NCBI GenBank assembly: GCA_013299115.1
Contig: JAAFKA010000002.1
Span: 1 to 64,000 of the forward strand
Length of the DNA stretch: 64,000 nucleotides
Direction: 5' to 3'
Source of the DNA: Cytophagales bacterium
GTDB taxonomy: Bacteria > Bacteroidota > Bacteroidia > Cytophagales > Thermoflexibacteraceae
This document shows, piece by piece, positions 50,466-58,510 of the stretch (within the stretch, counting starts at the first letter, position 1; the number at the start of each line of letters is the position of its first letter). The position numbers and the translations under genes are program-made. The notes under the pieces are model-generated. The model ran no database searches and was not told the DNA's origin. It worked only from the letters and a program-made list of their open reading frames with translations.

Positions 50466-53456
50466 TTGGCAAAAACCACAACCTTTTTTGAGGAATTAGA
50501 CAAAATTCGAGAGTTTATTAGCAATCCTGTAAGCGAAGCTGCTAAAAGACCTTTGGTCTATCCCCTATTTCAAAAACTTTTTCCTGCCAAATTTAAGGTG
50601 GAAACAGAGGCTGCAGGGGCAGATGTGTATGTAGAAGGAAAGTTGGTGGTAGAACTTAAAACCTCCGAAACTGATTGGTTATCAGGGTTTTATCAGGCTT
50701 TGCACTACCAAAAAAAAGGTTTGGCTTTTCCTGTGGTTTGTGTGATGGCAGAAAAGTTTTTGGCTGTCTGGAAAGTCAATCACATTCCCGAATTTGCTGT
50801 AATTTTGGCACACACCGCCAACCCCATGACTGCACCAAACATCATGGGCAGGGAAAACGCAAAGAAAACGAGCAAACAAATAGCCAACGAAATTTTGGAG
50901 TCGGCTATGTTTTGCATTACGCCCAAAAAATTTGACGAAGCAAAGAAAAGTTTGCGTCTGACCTACGAAGTTCACGAGTTTTTGAATATTCTGAAAAACC
51001 TCGATTCGGACAGGTTGCAAATAAATACGTTCAATTTTACAGAAAAAATTGAGCAAATGAAAGTGTTTTTTGATACGCCGATGGAGGCTATCCACGCCTT
51101 TTATGAAATGGTGGGCTATTGGGATATTACTTCGCAAATTGCCGAAAACGACAAAGCAAATACTTTGCAGTTGGTGGGCTACAAAGGCAAAAAAATTAGT
51201 GGCGTAGTGGCTGTTGCCCCACGCAAACGCAAAGATTTTGTGAGGTTTGTAGAAAATCATTACATCTTTACCAATGACGGTTCGGGCTTAACGGTTGATT
51301 ATTATTTCAGTCGTTTTGATGAAGTGCTGACCAAAGTAAACCCCGAATATGCCAAACAGCACGGTGTTTTCTTTACAGACGACAATTTGGGTAAATTCTG
51401 TTTGTGGTTTGCAGAACAACAAATTGGTATGGAATGGGCAGATAATTGCATTGTGATTGACCCCGCAGCAGGTTCGGGCAACTTGGTAGTGGGCTACAAA
51501 GGCAAAATTAAGCACAAAATTGTTTCTGATTTGCAACCTGATTTGCTACTCACGATAGAGCAACGGATGAAGGCTGACCCTTATCATATAGAAACAGGTT
51601 TTACGATTATTCCTAAAACTTCGGAAAATGCAGGGCTTAATTTTTTGGATAAAGACCAACAAACTTACATAAAGATTTTAGAAAAATATTTGGATGAAAA
51701 AAGCCTGAAATTAGATAAACCTTTGGCGTTTTTGGTTAATCCGCCTTATAAAAATACAGACGAACACGAAAAACTGCGAACAGACAACGAAGCCGAATAT
51801 GAGATGAACCCCAGCATTTTTGCCCTCACAGGCGAAGATGCGGGAAAGGAAAGGTATTTGGCGTTTTTGGCTCAAATGCTGTTGATTTGTAGGGAACAGG
51901 CACAGGCTAAAGCCTATGCTACAGAAAAACCGACTAAAGTCGGTTCTACAGGTAATTATATTCTGATTTTTTCGCCTACGTCTTGGTTGATACCTCGCCC
52001 AACTTATACCAATTTTAGGAAAATTTTTGATGCTTTTTTTGAGTACAAAGCAGGCTTGGTGGTAACGTCTAACGAATTTTTTAAGATTGGAGGCAAGTGG
52101 CCTGTAGCTTTTACGATTTGGAAATATAAGGAAAAATTGCAAACCCAAAACAATAAAGACAGTAAAGATAATGGAGCAGCTATTCAAACTTTTTTTGATA
52201 GTTTGGCAGAAAGAGATGCCGAAAAAAGTTTTGCTTTATTTGAGCAATTAGTTGGAAATCAGGATTTTACTAATAAAATTTTGATGTATGATTACCTCCA
52301 CCTCAAAGGCAGAGATTTGGTTTATGAATGGGAAAAGGAAAAAACCGAAACCTACCAACTGATGAACGAAAAGGCGGTGGGGATTAAGAATTTTGTGTTT
52401 ACAAAACAAACAGGTGATATCCGTGATGATTTGCCTTTATTGGAAAATAACAAAGGCAAATTGATACGCCAAACCCGATATGATTACAGTTATGCCAAAC
52501 GAAAAGAGGATTATGGAAAAATAGTAAGTGGTTTTCCTTTAAAAGACAAAAAACGACATTTAGAACTGTTGCGGAAATGTGGCGAAACGACAGGCGAATT
52601 TGTTGGCTTTTATGATGACAATACACCCGTGCGTGTGAGGCAAGATACTTGCAACCGCCAGAGTAACAGTCCTGATAGGGTTTGGTTTTTGTTGATGACT
52701 GCATTTGGGCAAGTTAATTTATCACAAATTCATTCAGGAGCAGCCAATAGCAGGTCATACTGTGCTTATGATTTGGAAAGTGCAAAAGTCTTGTTTTCTT
52801 GGTTTGCCATTTCCAAAGCAGTGAATGGTCGTTATCCTTTGTGGGCAAATCAATATGATTTGTGGGCAATAGATTGGGAAAATGTAAAAACCTTAGCAGG
52901 TTTCGAAAACCTGCTAAGGTTTCAGGAGTATTTTTATAATTTGTGTTTTGCCTTTGGTTTGGCAGAAAACCGTTGTGTGGTTACGAAGTTTGAGGCAAAT
53001 AACCCTGTGCCAAATACTCCCGAAATTTTTGTAGACAATCCGCTGTGTCCTACGAATAGGGAAAGTTTTTGGGCGAAAATAATAGCACCAAGCCCCCTAA
53101 CCCCCGAAGGGGGAATTACGTCATTACGTCAAACTCCCCCTTCGGGGGTTGGGGGGCTTGGGCTTATCAGTGCCGTTACAGACTTATACCAATATTGGAA
53201 CAAAACCTATTGCAAAGGGCAATGGCTTTATGATGTGGGGCTGCAAGACGAGCCTTATTTCAAATATTTTGACTATGCAGATTTTCTCACGCCACATTCG
53301 GGCTTGGTGCAAATTCGCAAGTATGCTGAAAATCAGACAGATACAAGGCTTGGCGAAAAATTAGCCTTGATAACTAAACTAAGTGAGGAAGTTAAAAATG
53401 AGATTTTTAGGTTGTTGGTAGAGGTGATAGGCTACTTTGAAAGTGGAAAAAAGTAG
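50466..53456 (+). CDS. One-polypeptide restriction-modification enzyme (type IIG-like nuclease-methylase)
   Basis: This 996-aa fusion joins cleavage, methylation and target recognition. The N-terminal nuclease has D53 and E63-x-K65 in 'ADVYVEGKLVVELKTSE', a PD-(D/E)XK site. After a helical linker comes the N6-adenine methylase: motif I 'IDPAAGSGNLVVGY' (D332) and motif IV 'LVNPPYKN' (N425). From about residue 640 comes the recognition region. No ATG is near the nuclease; the frame opens after a stop at 50442 and the TTG at 50466 is the only plausible start. Three in-frame palindromic elements lie at 51902-51945, 52888-52922 and 53090-53159. The last 230 residues are nearly repeated in the next gene. 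The enzyme should protect the host from foreign DNA; it appears intact. Confidence 0.85.
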   Translation: MAKTTTFFEELDKIREFISNPVSEAAKRPLVYPLFQKLFPAKFKVETEAAGADVYVEGKLVVELKTSETDWLSGFYQALHYQKKGLAFPVVCVMAEKFLAVWKVNHIPEFAVILAHTANPMTAPNIMGRENAKKTSKQIANEILESAMFCITPKKFDEAKKSLRLTYEVHEFLNILKNLDSDRLQINTFNFTEKIEQMKVFFDTPMEAIHAFYEMVGYWDITSQIAENDKANTLQLVGYKGKKISGVVAVAPRKRKDFVRFVENHYIFTNDGSGLTVDYYFSRFDEVLTKVNPEYAKQHGVFFTDDNLGKFCLWFAEQQIGMEWADNCIVIDPAAGSGNLVVGYKGKIKHKIVSDLQPDLLLTIEQRMKADPYHIETGFTIIPKTSENAGLNFLDKDQQTYIKILEKYLDEKSLKLDKPLAFLVNPPYKNTDEHEKLRTDNEAEYEMNPSIFALTGEDAGKERYLAFLAQMLLICREQAQAKAYATEKPTKVGSTGNYILIFSPTSWLIPRPTYTNFRKIFDAFFEYKAGLVVTSNEFFKIGGKWPVAFTIWKYKEKLQTQNNKDSKDNGAAIQTFFDSLAERDAEKSFALFEQLVGNQDFTNKILMYDYLHLKGRDLVYEWEKEKTETYQLMNEKAVGIKNFVFTKQTGDIRDDLPLLENNKGKLIRQTRYDYSYAKRKEDYGKIVSGFPLKDKKRHLELLRKCGETTGEFVGFYDDNTPVRVRQDTCNRQSNSPDRVWFLLMTAFGQVNLSQIHSGAANSRSYCAYDLESAKVLFSWFAISKAVNGRYPLWANQYDLWAIDWENVKTLAGFENLLRFQEYFYNLCFAFGLAENRCVVTKFEANNPVPNTPEIFVDNPLCPTNRESFWAKIIAPSPLTPEGGITSLRQTPPSGVGGLGLISAVTDLYQYWNKTYCKGQWLYDVGLQDEPYFKYFDYADFLTPHSGLVQIRKYAENQTDTRLGEKLALITKLSEEVKNEIFRLLVEVIGYFESGKK
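51902..51945. repeat. Two adjacent in-frame palindromes in the restriction enzyme
   Basis: AGGCTAAAGCCT (51902-51913), followed by ATGCTACA, and ACCGACTAAAGTCGGTT (51928-51944). They are translated as 'AQAKAYATEKPTKVGSTG', between 'LLICREQ' and 'NYILIFSPTSW', a loop of the methylase domain. Both have the CTAAAG centre with different complementary stems. Confidence 0.7.
52888..52922. repeat. In-frame AAACCTTAGCAGGTTT palindrome
   Basis: AAACCTTAGCAGGTTT (52888-52903) pairs with AAACCTGCTAAGGTTT (52907-52922) around CGA. It is translated 'TLAGFENLLRF', the same pattern as 'TLQGFQNLARF' in the SpoIIE phosphatase. An identical copy is at 54024-54058 in the repeated gene. Confidence 0.85.
53090..53159. 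repeat. In-frame 25-bp-arm palindrome (PLTPEGG element)
   Basis: The arms 53090-53114 (starting AAGCCCCCTAACCCCCG) and 53135-53159 (ending GGGGGGCTT) are 25 bases long with a single mismatch, around ATTACGTCATTACGTCAAAC. They are translated 'SPLTPEGGITSLRQTPPSGV'. Copy B of the repeat has a different palindrome at this exact place. Confidence 0.9.
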
Positions 53457-53459
53457 AGG

Positions 53460-53483
53460 GCATAGAGGAACAGACCTCTATGC
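53460..53483 (+). terminator. Hairpin after the restriction gene (first copy)
   Basis: GCATAGAGG (53460-53468) and CCTCTATGC (53475-53483) form a 9-bp stem with a 6-base loop, starting 3 bases after the stop. There is no T-run, so it may stabilise RNA rather than terminate. The ATG of the next gene lies in its right arm. A second copy is at 54611-54634. Confidence 0.55.
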
Positions 53484-54607
53484 AAATTGCTAATCACAAA
53501 TTTTCATATTTACAGACACAAGCAAAAGTTTTTGAATTTAAAGGAAAAGGAGACATACGCAAAAATATACCTTTATTGCAAAGTGCAAAGGGAAATTTGA
53601 TACCACAACCTCGCTTAAATTTATATCGAAATCGCAATAAAGATGAAATTAGCGAAAAAATTATTAGTGGTTTTCCATTGAAAGATGATAGACATTTTAG
53701 GTTGAAAGACCCTTATGGCTTTGTTGATGGAGAATTTGTTGGTTTTATGGACAATAATACACCTGTTCGTATTAAACAAGATACTTGTAATCGTCAAAGT
53801 AACAAACCTGATAGAGTTTGGTTTCGTCTTGACCATATGATTATCAATGTCAATCAAACAAGAATTTTGAGTGGTTCGGCTGATAAATATAGTTTTTGTG
53901 CATACGATTTAGAAACAGCAAAAGTTTTCTTCTCTTGGTTTGCCATTTCCAAAGCAGTGAATGGTCGTTATCCTTTGTGGGCAAATCAATATGATTTGTG
54001 GGCAATAGATTGGGAAAATGTAAAAACCTTAGCAGGTTTCGAAAACCTGCTAAGGTTTCAGGAGTATTTTTATAATTTGTGTTTTGCTTTTGGTTTGGCA
54101 GAAAACCGTTGTGTGGTTACGAAGTTTGAGGCAAATAATCCTGTGCCAAATACGCCCGAAATTTTTGTAGACAATCCGCTGTGTCCTACGAATAGGGAGA
54201 GTTTTTGGGCGAAAATAATAGCCCCTCAACTAAAAACTTTGGCAGTGGCTAACAGCCCTGCCAATAGTTCACCTACTAAACTATTGGCAGGGTCTATCGA
54301 CCACTGCCAAAGTTTAGTAGCTGCCATAACCGACCTTTATACTTATTGGAACAAAACCTATTGCAAAGGGCAGTGGCTATATGATGTGGGGCTGCAAGAC
54401 GAGCCTTATTTCAAATATTTTGACTATGCAGATTTTCTCACGCCACATTCGGGCTTGGTGCAAATTCGCAAGTATGCTGAAAATCAGATAGATACAATAC
54501 TGGGCGAAAAGTTGGATTTGATAAGCAGGCGGAGTGAGGAAGTTAAAAATGAGATTTTTAGGTTGTTGGTAGAGGTGATAGGTTACTTTGAAAGTGGAAA
54601 AAAGTAG
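53480..54607 (+). CDS. Second specificity (C-terminal) copy of the restriction enzyme, no catalytic domains
   Basis: This 375-aa product matches only the recognition and C-terminal part of the preceding enzyme. The first 150 residues are diverged ('GDIRKNIPLLQSAKGNLI' versus 'GDIRDDLPLLENNKGKLI'), with shared 'SGFPLKD', 'DNNTPVR' and 'QDTCNRQSN' blocks. The remaining 225 residues are almost identical, apart from the exchanged palindromic insert. No nuclease or methylase motif is present. It could be an alternative target-recognition subunit, a donor cassette for gene conversion, or the leftover of a tandem second enzyme. The ATG at 53480 lies within the hairpin of the first copy, 24 bases after the upstream stop. 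Confidence 0.75.
   Translation: MQIANHKFSYLQTQAKVFEFKGKGDIRKNIPLLQSAKGNLIPQPRLNLYRNRNKDEISEKIISGFPLKDDRHFRLKDPYGFVDGEFVGFMDNNTPVRIKQDTCNRQSNKPDRVWFRLDHMIINVNQTRILSGSADKYSFCAYDLETAKVFFSWFAISKAVNGRYPLWANQYDLWAIDWENVKTLAGFENLLRFQEYFYNLCFAFGLAENRCVVTKFEANNPVPNTPEIFVDNPLCPTNRESFWAKIIAPQLKTLAVANSPANSSPTKLLAGSIDHCQSLVAAITDLYTYWNKTYCKGQWLYDVGLQDEPYFKYFDYADFLTPHSGLVQIRKYAENQIDTILGEKLDLISRRSEEVKNEIFRLLVEVIGYFESGKK
54234..54315. repeat. In-frame nested palindrome replacing the PLTPEGG element in copy B
   Basis: The outer arms AAACTTTGGCAGTGG (54234-54248) and CCACTGCCAAAGTTT (54301-54315) are perfect over 15 bases. The inner arms CCCTGCCAATAGTT (54256-54269) and AACTATTGGCAGGG (54279-54292) are perfect over 14. 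It is translated 'LKTLAVANSPANSSPTKLLA' and 'GSIDHCQSLV'. It keeps the reading frame. Confidence 0.9.
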
Positions 54608-54610
54608 AGG

Positions 54611-54634
54611 GCATAGAGGAACGGACCTCTATGC
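54611..54634 (+). terminator. Hairpin after the second specificity gene
   Basis: GCATAGAGG-AACGGA-CCTCTATGC, the same 9-bp stem as at 53460 with one loop change, 3 bases after the stop of the 375-aa gene. Confidence 0.55.
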
Positions 54635-54660
54635 AGGGTTGTACATATTTTGACACTTAT

Positions 54661-54778
54661 TAGAGGTTATTATGATTTGTACCGTACCCTTTGGCGGGGA
54701 TTGCCTCCAACTGCAAGGTCAATTACTTGAAAATTAAGAAGTTATTTTTCTGTACAAAAATTATCGTAATAACCTCTA
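54661..54778. repeat. Inverted-repeat element TAGAGGTTATTA...TAATAACCTCTA
   Basis: The left arm starts TAGAGGTTATTATGAT and ends TTGTAC (54661-54682). The right arm starts GTACAAAAATTATCG and ends TAATAACCTCTA (54752-54778); they differ by a short indel. The right arm recurs alone at 18085-18109. With the next palindrome and hairpin it accounts for most of the 464-base gap 54608-55071. Confidence 0.7.
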
Positions 54779-54779
54779 T

Positions 54780-54872
54780 TAGAGTTTATGAATAAATTTT
54801 TGTTATGAGGTTTGAAAAAAGATGTCATTTTTTTGAAAAATGACATCTTTCGAAAATTATTCATAAACTCTA
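54780..54872. repeat. Nested palindrome TAGAGTTTATGAATAA / AAAGATGTCATTTTT
   Basis: The outer arms TAGAGTTTATGAATAA (54780-54795) and TTATTCATAAACTCTA (54857-54872) enclose an inner pair AAAGATGTCATTTTT and AAAAATGACATCTTT (54818-54850). A piece of the inner arm (AAAAGATGACATCTTTTA) is also at 61918-61935, where it is itself palindromic. Nothing else is seen up to the promoter at 55003. Confidence 0.7.
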
Positions 54873-55002
54873 TTGTCAAGGTGCGAAAAGCACCACTGCA
54901 AAGTTAAAACTTAGAGAGTATTCTGTAAGATAGGCTTATGATTTATCAAATGCTTTGCAATTTGGCAATGGTCAATTATTTTTTCAAAAATTATTTCCAA
55001 TT

Positions 55003-55032
55003 TTTGAATAGCTACTAATTTTTCTTACTTTG
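55003..55032 (+). promoter_or_regulatory. Likely Bacteroidota-type promoter of the MaoC gene
   Basis: TTTG (55003-55006), an 18-base spacer and TTACTTTG (55025-55032) match the pattern TTTG-N19-TAnnTTTG except for one base of the -7 box. A start near 55038-55040 would leave a leader of about 32 bases before the ATG at 55072. Confidence 0.45.
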
Positions 55033-55071
55033 CAACCAAACCATAAACAACCTTAAGAACACTATTTTTTT

Positions 55072-55494
55072 ATGCAAGACACAAAAAAATTGCTGGAAGT
55101 AGGAGATACTTTTCAACACCAATTTTCTTTTTCTCAACAAGAAGTCAATCTGTTTGCAATCGTTACAGGAGATAGTAATCCCCTGCACTTAGACGAGCAA
55201 TATGCAGCTCAAACACAGTTTAAACGACCTATTATGCACGGTTTTCTGGGAGGTAGTATTTTTTCCAAAGTTTTTGGCGTATTATTTCCAGGAGAAGGAA
55301 CTGTTTACCTGAGTCAAAACATGAAATTTCTTAGACCCATGTATGTAGATACATTGTACGAAGCTGTTTTTACGGTGCAAGAAGTCAATCGTGAGAAAAA
55401 TACAGCCATTGTAAAAACGCAAATGATAGACAAAAGCACAGGAAAAGCTACCATTGATGGAGAGGCAACAGTAATGAACAAAGTCCGAGTCTAA
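55072..55494 (+). CDS. MaoC-family (R)-specific enoyl hydratase-like protein
   Basis: This 140-aa hot-dog-fold protein carries the hydratase-2 motif 'FAIVTGDSNPLHLDEQYA', with D34 and H39 as the catalytic pair and N36-P37 conserved. 'RPIMHGFLGGSIFSKVFGVL' is the following conserved helix segment. Family members hydrate trans-2-enoyl-CoA to (R)-3-hydroxyacyl-CoA. There is no polyhydroxyalkanoate or fatty-acid gene beside it, so its acyl-CoA substrate is unknown. It overlaps the convergent DUF2520 gene by 4 bases. Confidence 0.92.
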   Translation: MQDTKKLLEVGDTFQHQFSFSQQEVNLFAIVTGDSNPLHLDEQYAAQTQFKRPIMHGFLGGSIFSKVFGVLFPGEGTVYLSQNMKFLRPMYVDTLYEAVFTVQEVNREKNTAIVKTQMIDKSTGKATIDGEATVMNKVRV

Positions 55495-56282
55495 TTCATA
55501 TATCTTACCTCTTCAAATACACTTTCTGTCAGCACCTCATACACTTTTTTGTAAGTTGGGTATTGTTCCAATAAGGCAAGATGTTTGGCTATGGTTTGCG
55601 TATCGCCACGTTTGGCAGGTCCTGTTTGGGCATCTTTGGGTGGCATTTGCATAGCCTTTTGCACTGTTTCGTTGATGAGGGGAAAAAGCAATTCAAAATC
55701 GAGGTCTTTGTCTTGCAAAAGTTGGTGGGCAATGGCAAATAAATGATTGGTAAAATTGCAAGCCATGACCGCAGCCAAGTGCAAAGTTTGGCGTTGGGCA
55801 GTATCCAACACATAAACTTCTTTGCTTAGGGAAGTGGCAATATCGCCGAGTAAATCTAAGGTGGTTGTATTGGTACTTTCTATGCAAAAAGGTACTTGCT
55901 TAAAGTTGATAGTCTTGCCTTTGGTAAAAGTTTGCAAAGGATAAAAAACACCAATATTTGGGCTGTTTGCAAGATTTGTTGCCAAGAGTTGCAAAGGTTG
56001 CGTACCCGAAGTGTGGGCAAGTGTAGCTTGTGAAGGTAGTTGCAAAGCTGCGACTACGGAGGGCAAAGCATTGTCGCTGACGCAAAGCAAAAATAAATCT
56101 GCTTCCGTTGTGGTAAAATTGAGTTGGTCGGTAGCCTTTGCCTCATAGAGTTGCTGCCCCAGCACTTTTGCATTCACGAGGTGACGACTATACACCGCCA
56201 CTATTCGATGCCCTGCTTGTTCGAGGTGCGAGGCAAGATGCCAAGCCACATTGCCTGCCCCAATCAATACAATTTTATACAT
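55491..56282 (-). CDS. Rossmann-fold and DUF2520 domain oxidoreductase
   Basis: This 263-aa protein starts with a dinucleotide-binding motif 'IVLIGAGNVAWHLASHLEQA' (4-23), followed by a Rossmann domain resembling pyrroline-5-carboxylate reductase or ketopantoate reductase ('LFLLCVSDNALPSVVAAL'). The C-terminal DUF2520 helical domain (about 125-255) contains 'LHLAAVMACNFTNHLFAIAH'. This two-domain type is conserved in many bacteria and its substrate is not established. Its ATG overlaps the stop of the upstream channel-like gene by 8 bases, suggesting coupled translation. Confidence 0.88.
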   Translation of the reverse strand: MYKIVLIGAGNVAWHLASHLEQAGHRIVAVYSRHLVNAKVLGQQLYEAKATDQLNFTTTEADLFLLCVSDNALPSVVAALQLPSQATLAHTSGTQPLQLLATNLANSPNIGVFYPLQTFTKGKTINFKQVPFCIESTNTTTLDLLGDIATSLSKEVYVLDTAQRQTLHLAAVMACNFTNHLFAIAHQLLQDKDLDFELLFPLINETVQKAMQMPPKDAQTGPAKRGDTQTIAKHLALLEQYPTYKKVYEVLTESVFEEVRYMN

Positions 56283-58329
56283 TTTGGTTGCTGCTCAATA
56301 TGGCTTCTTTGGCACTTTGCATAACAGGAATTAGCAAAAACATATTCAAATCTTTGTCCTCCATTTCTTTGTCCAAATGGTCGTAAGGAATGATTTGGTC
56401 GTGAATTTTCAACATTTCTTTGAGCAAATTGCGTTTTGGTTTTTCCTTTGGAAATTTGCCGTAACGGAATTTGAAACTTTGTTTTTCGGAGTTCCATCTT
56501 TTGTGTTCTATCGGTGCAAACACTTTGAGGTAACTTTCTATCACCTCTTTGGTAAAATCTGTATGCCCCATTTTTTTCAGGAAGTTTACTTTTACCTCCA
56601 AATGTCGGGCTACATAACGGTTAGAGTCTTGTTTAATATCAGAAAGTGCATTCCATTTGGCATTGATACCAAAAGTTTTTGCCAATTCTACTTGTTTTTT
56701 GTGCAAGGCTTTTGCCATTTCGCCCAAAACAGCCTCTTCGAGTTCTTTGGTAGGCTGCGAAGAAGTAAACCTTTTTGCTAAGAAAATCCCCTCCAATTTG
56801 TCTGTTAAACCCAAATCTTTGTAGGCTTTGCGGTCTGCTTCGGGCAACAGCCATTCAAATTCGTATTTGACTGCATAGAAATAATTGACCATTTTTGCTA
56901 ACTCTACTACCACACCCACATCATCTATGAGTTTTGCTTTGGTACAAGTGTCGCTAATTTGATTGACTACGTTGATATTAAAGCCTTTTTGTACGGTGTC
57001 AAATAAATGTTCTTTGCTCTTGTCGGCAGGATTTGGGTCTATGATAGACATAATTTTAGAACTTTCGGGCAAGCAAACCACCAAACTTGCCTGATTCATG
57101 TCGTCTATTTGGGCATACAATAATTGGCGGAAACGACTTGCCAAACCCATTAAATAGGCATCATGGTTGCCAAAAAAGTAAGCATGGCTCAATATTTTGA
57201 GGTGATTGACAAATTCTGGGGAGTTGAAAACATTGCCATAAAAATTTTCGTCTTCCAGTTCATAAGGTATCAAATCCAAATAGTCGTCTATGAATGGAAA
57301 TTTAAACCGAATTTGTTTCACATATTTTTGCACATCTACATCAATGAGCAAAATTTTGAGGTTTCTTAGCCCTGGTACGTGGCTCAAAATAATACACTCT
57401 ACAATAAAATTTTCGGCTGCTGCATTAAAACCAACAAGGGCAATGGCATTGTCGGAGGATTCTATGTGTGAGGTTTTTCCTGTTTCAGCCGAAGTAAATT
57501 TTTGATAGGTTACGTTGGCAATCGGCGAATATTTATCAAAAATCATTTGGGCTACATTCAAATCCGTATCGAAAGTATCTATATCAAAATGGTTGGTTTT
57601 GGTATAAAGGTCTAAATAATCTTTCAAAAAATTGACATTGTACCAATCATTGATATTCATGTGAACTTTGAGGTGGTCTTTTATCTTGCCTAATTGGTTG
57701 AGTTGCGACAAGATGTGTGCAGCCTCCAAATTGCTTTCGTCATGACCCGTAACCACAATACAGTAGCTTGCCCTGTCCACACCTACTTTAAAAAGGTCGT
57801 CTTTTTCCATTGCCGAGCCTATCATGGCAATTCCTCCATAGGCTTGTATGATGACTAAGTTTTCGTTGTGCGGGTTGTTGTCCAATACCACCACTTGCTC
57901 ACCAGCCTTTAACATTTCTACGGCTATTTTGCAACCAATATGACCCCCACCCAAAACAACAGTATGATTTCTATAAAAATATTTGACCTTAAACAAAAGC
58001 CAAGCCGTATGCAAATAGTTGTAAACGGTAATAAAAATACCATAGCCAAGCAACAAGGCTGCTAAAAATTTGGCTGCTACCAATTTGCCGTTTGCAATCG
58101 TTGGCGGGTCCATGCCTTCCATCAAAAACATACTAATTACCGCATAAAAAGCACCCCACCAATCTGTTTCTATGGTTTCAGTTGGTCGCAGTTGGCGTTG
58201 CATTTCCCAATATTCTTGGTAGCCCAGCAACCCCAACACAAAAACCAGCGATGTGAGTGAAAAAATTATAACAGGGCTAAACATTCGCAACTTGCGAAGA
58301 ATGCGGTAAAATGATAGTTCTGGATACAT
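56275..58329 (-). CDS. Two-TM channel-like protein with TrkA-N (RCK) and RyR domains
   Basis: The product has 684 aa from the ATG at 58329; a GTG at 58359 would add ten residues. The N-terminus has a TM helix (about 17-36), a pore-loop-like segment ('WWGAFYAVISMFLMEGMDPP', about 57-76) and a second TM (about 85-108). This is a 2-TM potassium channel plan, but without a TxGYG filter. 'NHTVVLGGGHIGCKIAVEML' opens an NAD-binding TrkA-N domain (121-250). A second Rossmann-like half follows. Near 595-660 lies 'VFAPIEHKRWNSEKQSFKF', the bacterial RyR domain. It may gate ion flow in response to NAD(H) or a nucleotide-derived signal bound by the RyR domain; that is inference. It is coupled to the DUF2520 gene. 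Confidence 0.82.
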   Translation of the reverse strand: MYPELSFYRILRKLRMFSPVIIFSLTSLVFVLGLLGYQEYWEMQRQLRPTETIETDWWGAFYAVISMFLMEGMDPPTIANGKLVAAKFLAALLLGYGIFITVYNYLHTAWLLFKVKYFYRNHTVVLGGGHIGCKIAVEMLKAGEQVVVLDNNPHNENLVIIQAYGGIAMIGSAMEKDDLFKVGVDRASYCIVVTGHDESNLEAAHILSQLNQLGKIKDHLKVHMNINDWYNVNFLKDYLDLYTKTNHFDIDTFDTDLNVAQMIFDKYSPIANVTYQKFTSAETGKTSHIESSDNAIALVGFNAAAENFIVECIILSHVPGLRNLKILLIDVDVQKYVKQIRFKFPFIDDYLDLIPYELEDENFYGNVFNSPEFVNHLKILSHAYFFGNHDAYLMGLASRFRQLLYAQIDDMNQASLVVCLPESSKIMSIIDPNPADKSKEHLFDTVQKGFNINVVNQISDTCTKAKLIDDVGVVVELAKMVNYFYAVKYEFEWLLPEADRKAYKDLGLTDKLEGIFLAKRFTSSQPTKELEEAVLGEMAKALHKKQVELAKTFGINAKWNALSDIKQDSNRYVARHLEVKVNFLKKMGHTDFTKEVIESYLKVFAPIEHKRWNSEKQSFKFRYGKFPKEKPKRNLLKEMLKIHDQIIPYDHLDKEMEDKDLNMFLLIPVMQSAKEAILSSNQNV

Positions 58330-58510
58330 AACAACGAATAAAAGTAGAAGCCTTTTCACGCAGGTAATTGAATTGGTTTTTTAAAACTAAGTATATTTTA
58401 GTTTTCTACAAAATAGTTATCAATTTTTTGTCCAAAAAATAAATCATTTTACTTTTTTCACTCCAAAGTATCCAAATTAGTTTAATTTTGGGTAATGTAG
58501 CTAAGAACCT

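Larger units (their letters stand above)
52797..53486 (+). repeat. Direct repeat copy A (restriction-enzyme C-terminus plus hairpin)
   Basis: This stretch is nearly identical to 53933-54637 (copy B). Only a few silent or near-silent changes are seen over the first 290 bases and the last 290 bases. Between 53087 and 53193 the two copies carry unrelated palindromic inserts. The repeat includes the stop codon and the hairpin GCATAGAGG-AACAGA-CCTCTATGC. Confidence 0.9.
53933..54637 (+). repeat. Direct repeat copy B
   Basis: Counterpart of 52797-53486. The offset is 1136 bases before the variable insert and 1151 bases after it. It includes a second AAACCTTAGCAGGTTT palindrome (54024-54058) and the closing hairpin (54611-54634). 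Recombination between A and B would delete the second specificity region. Confidence 0.9.
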
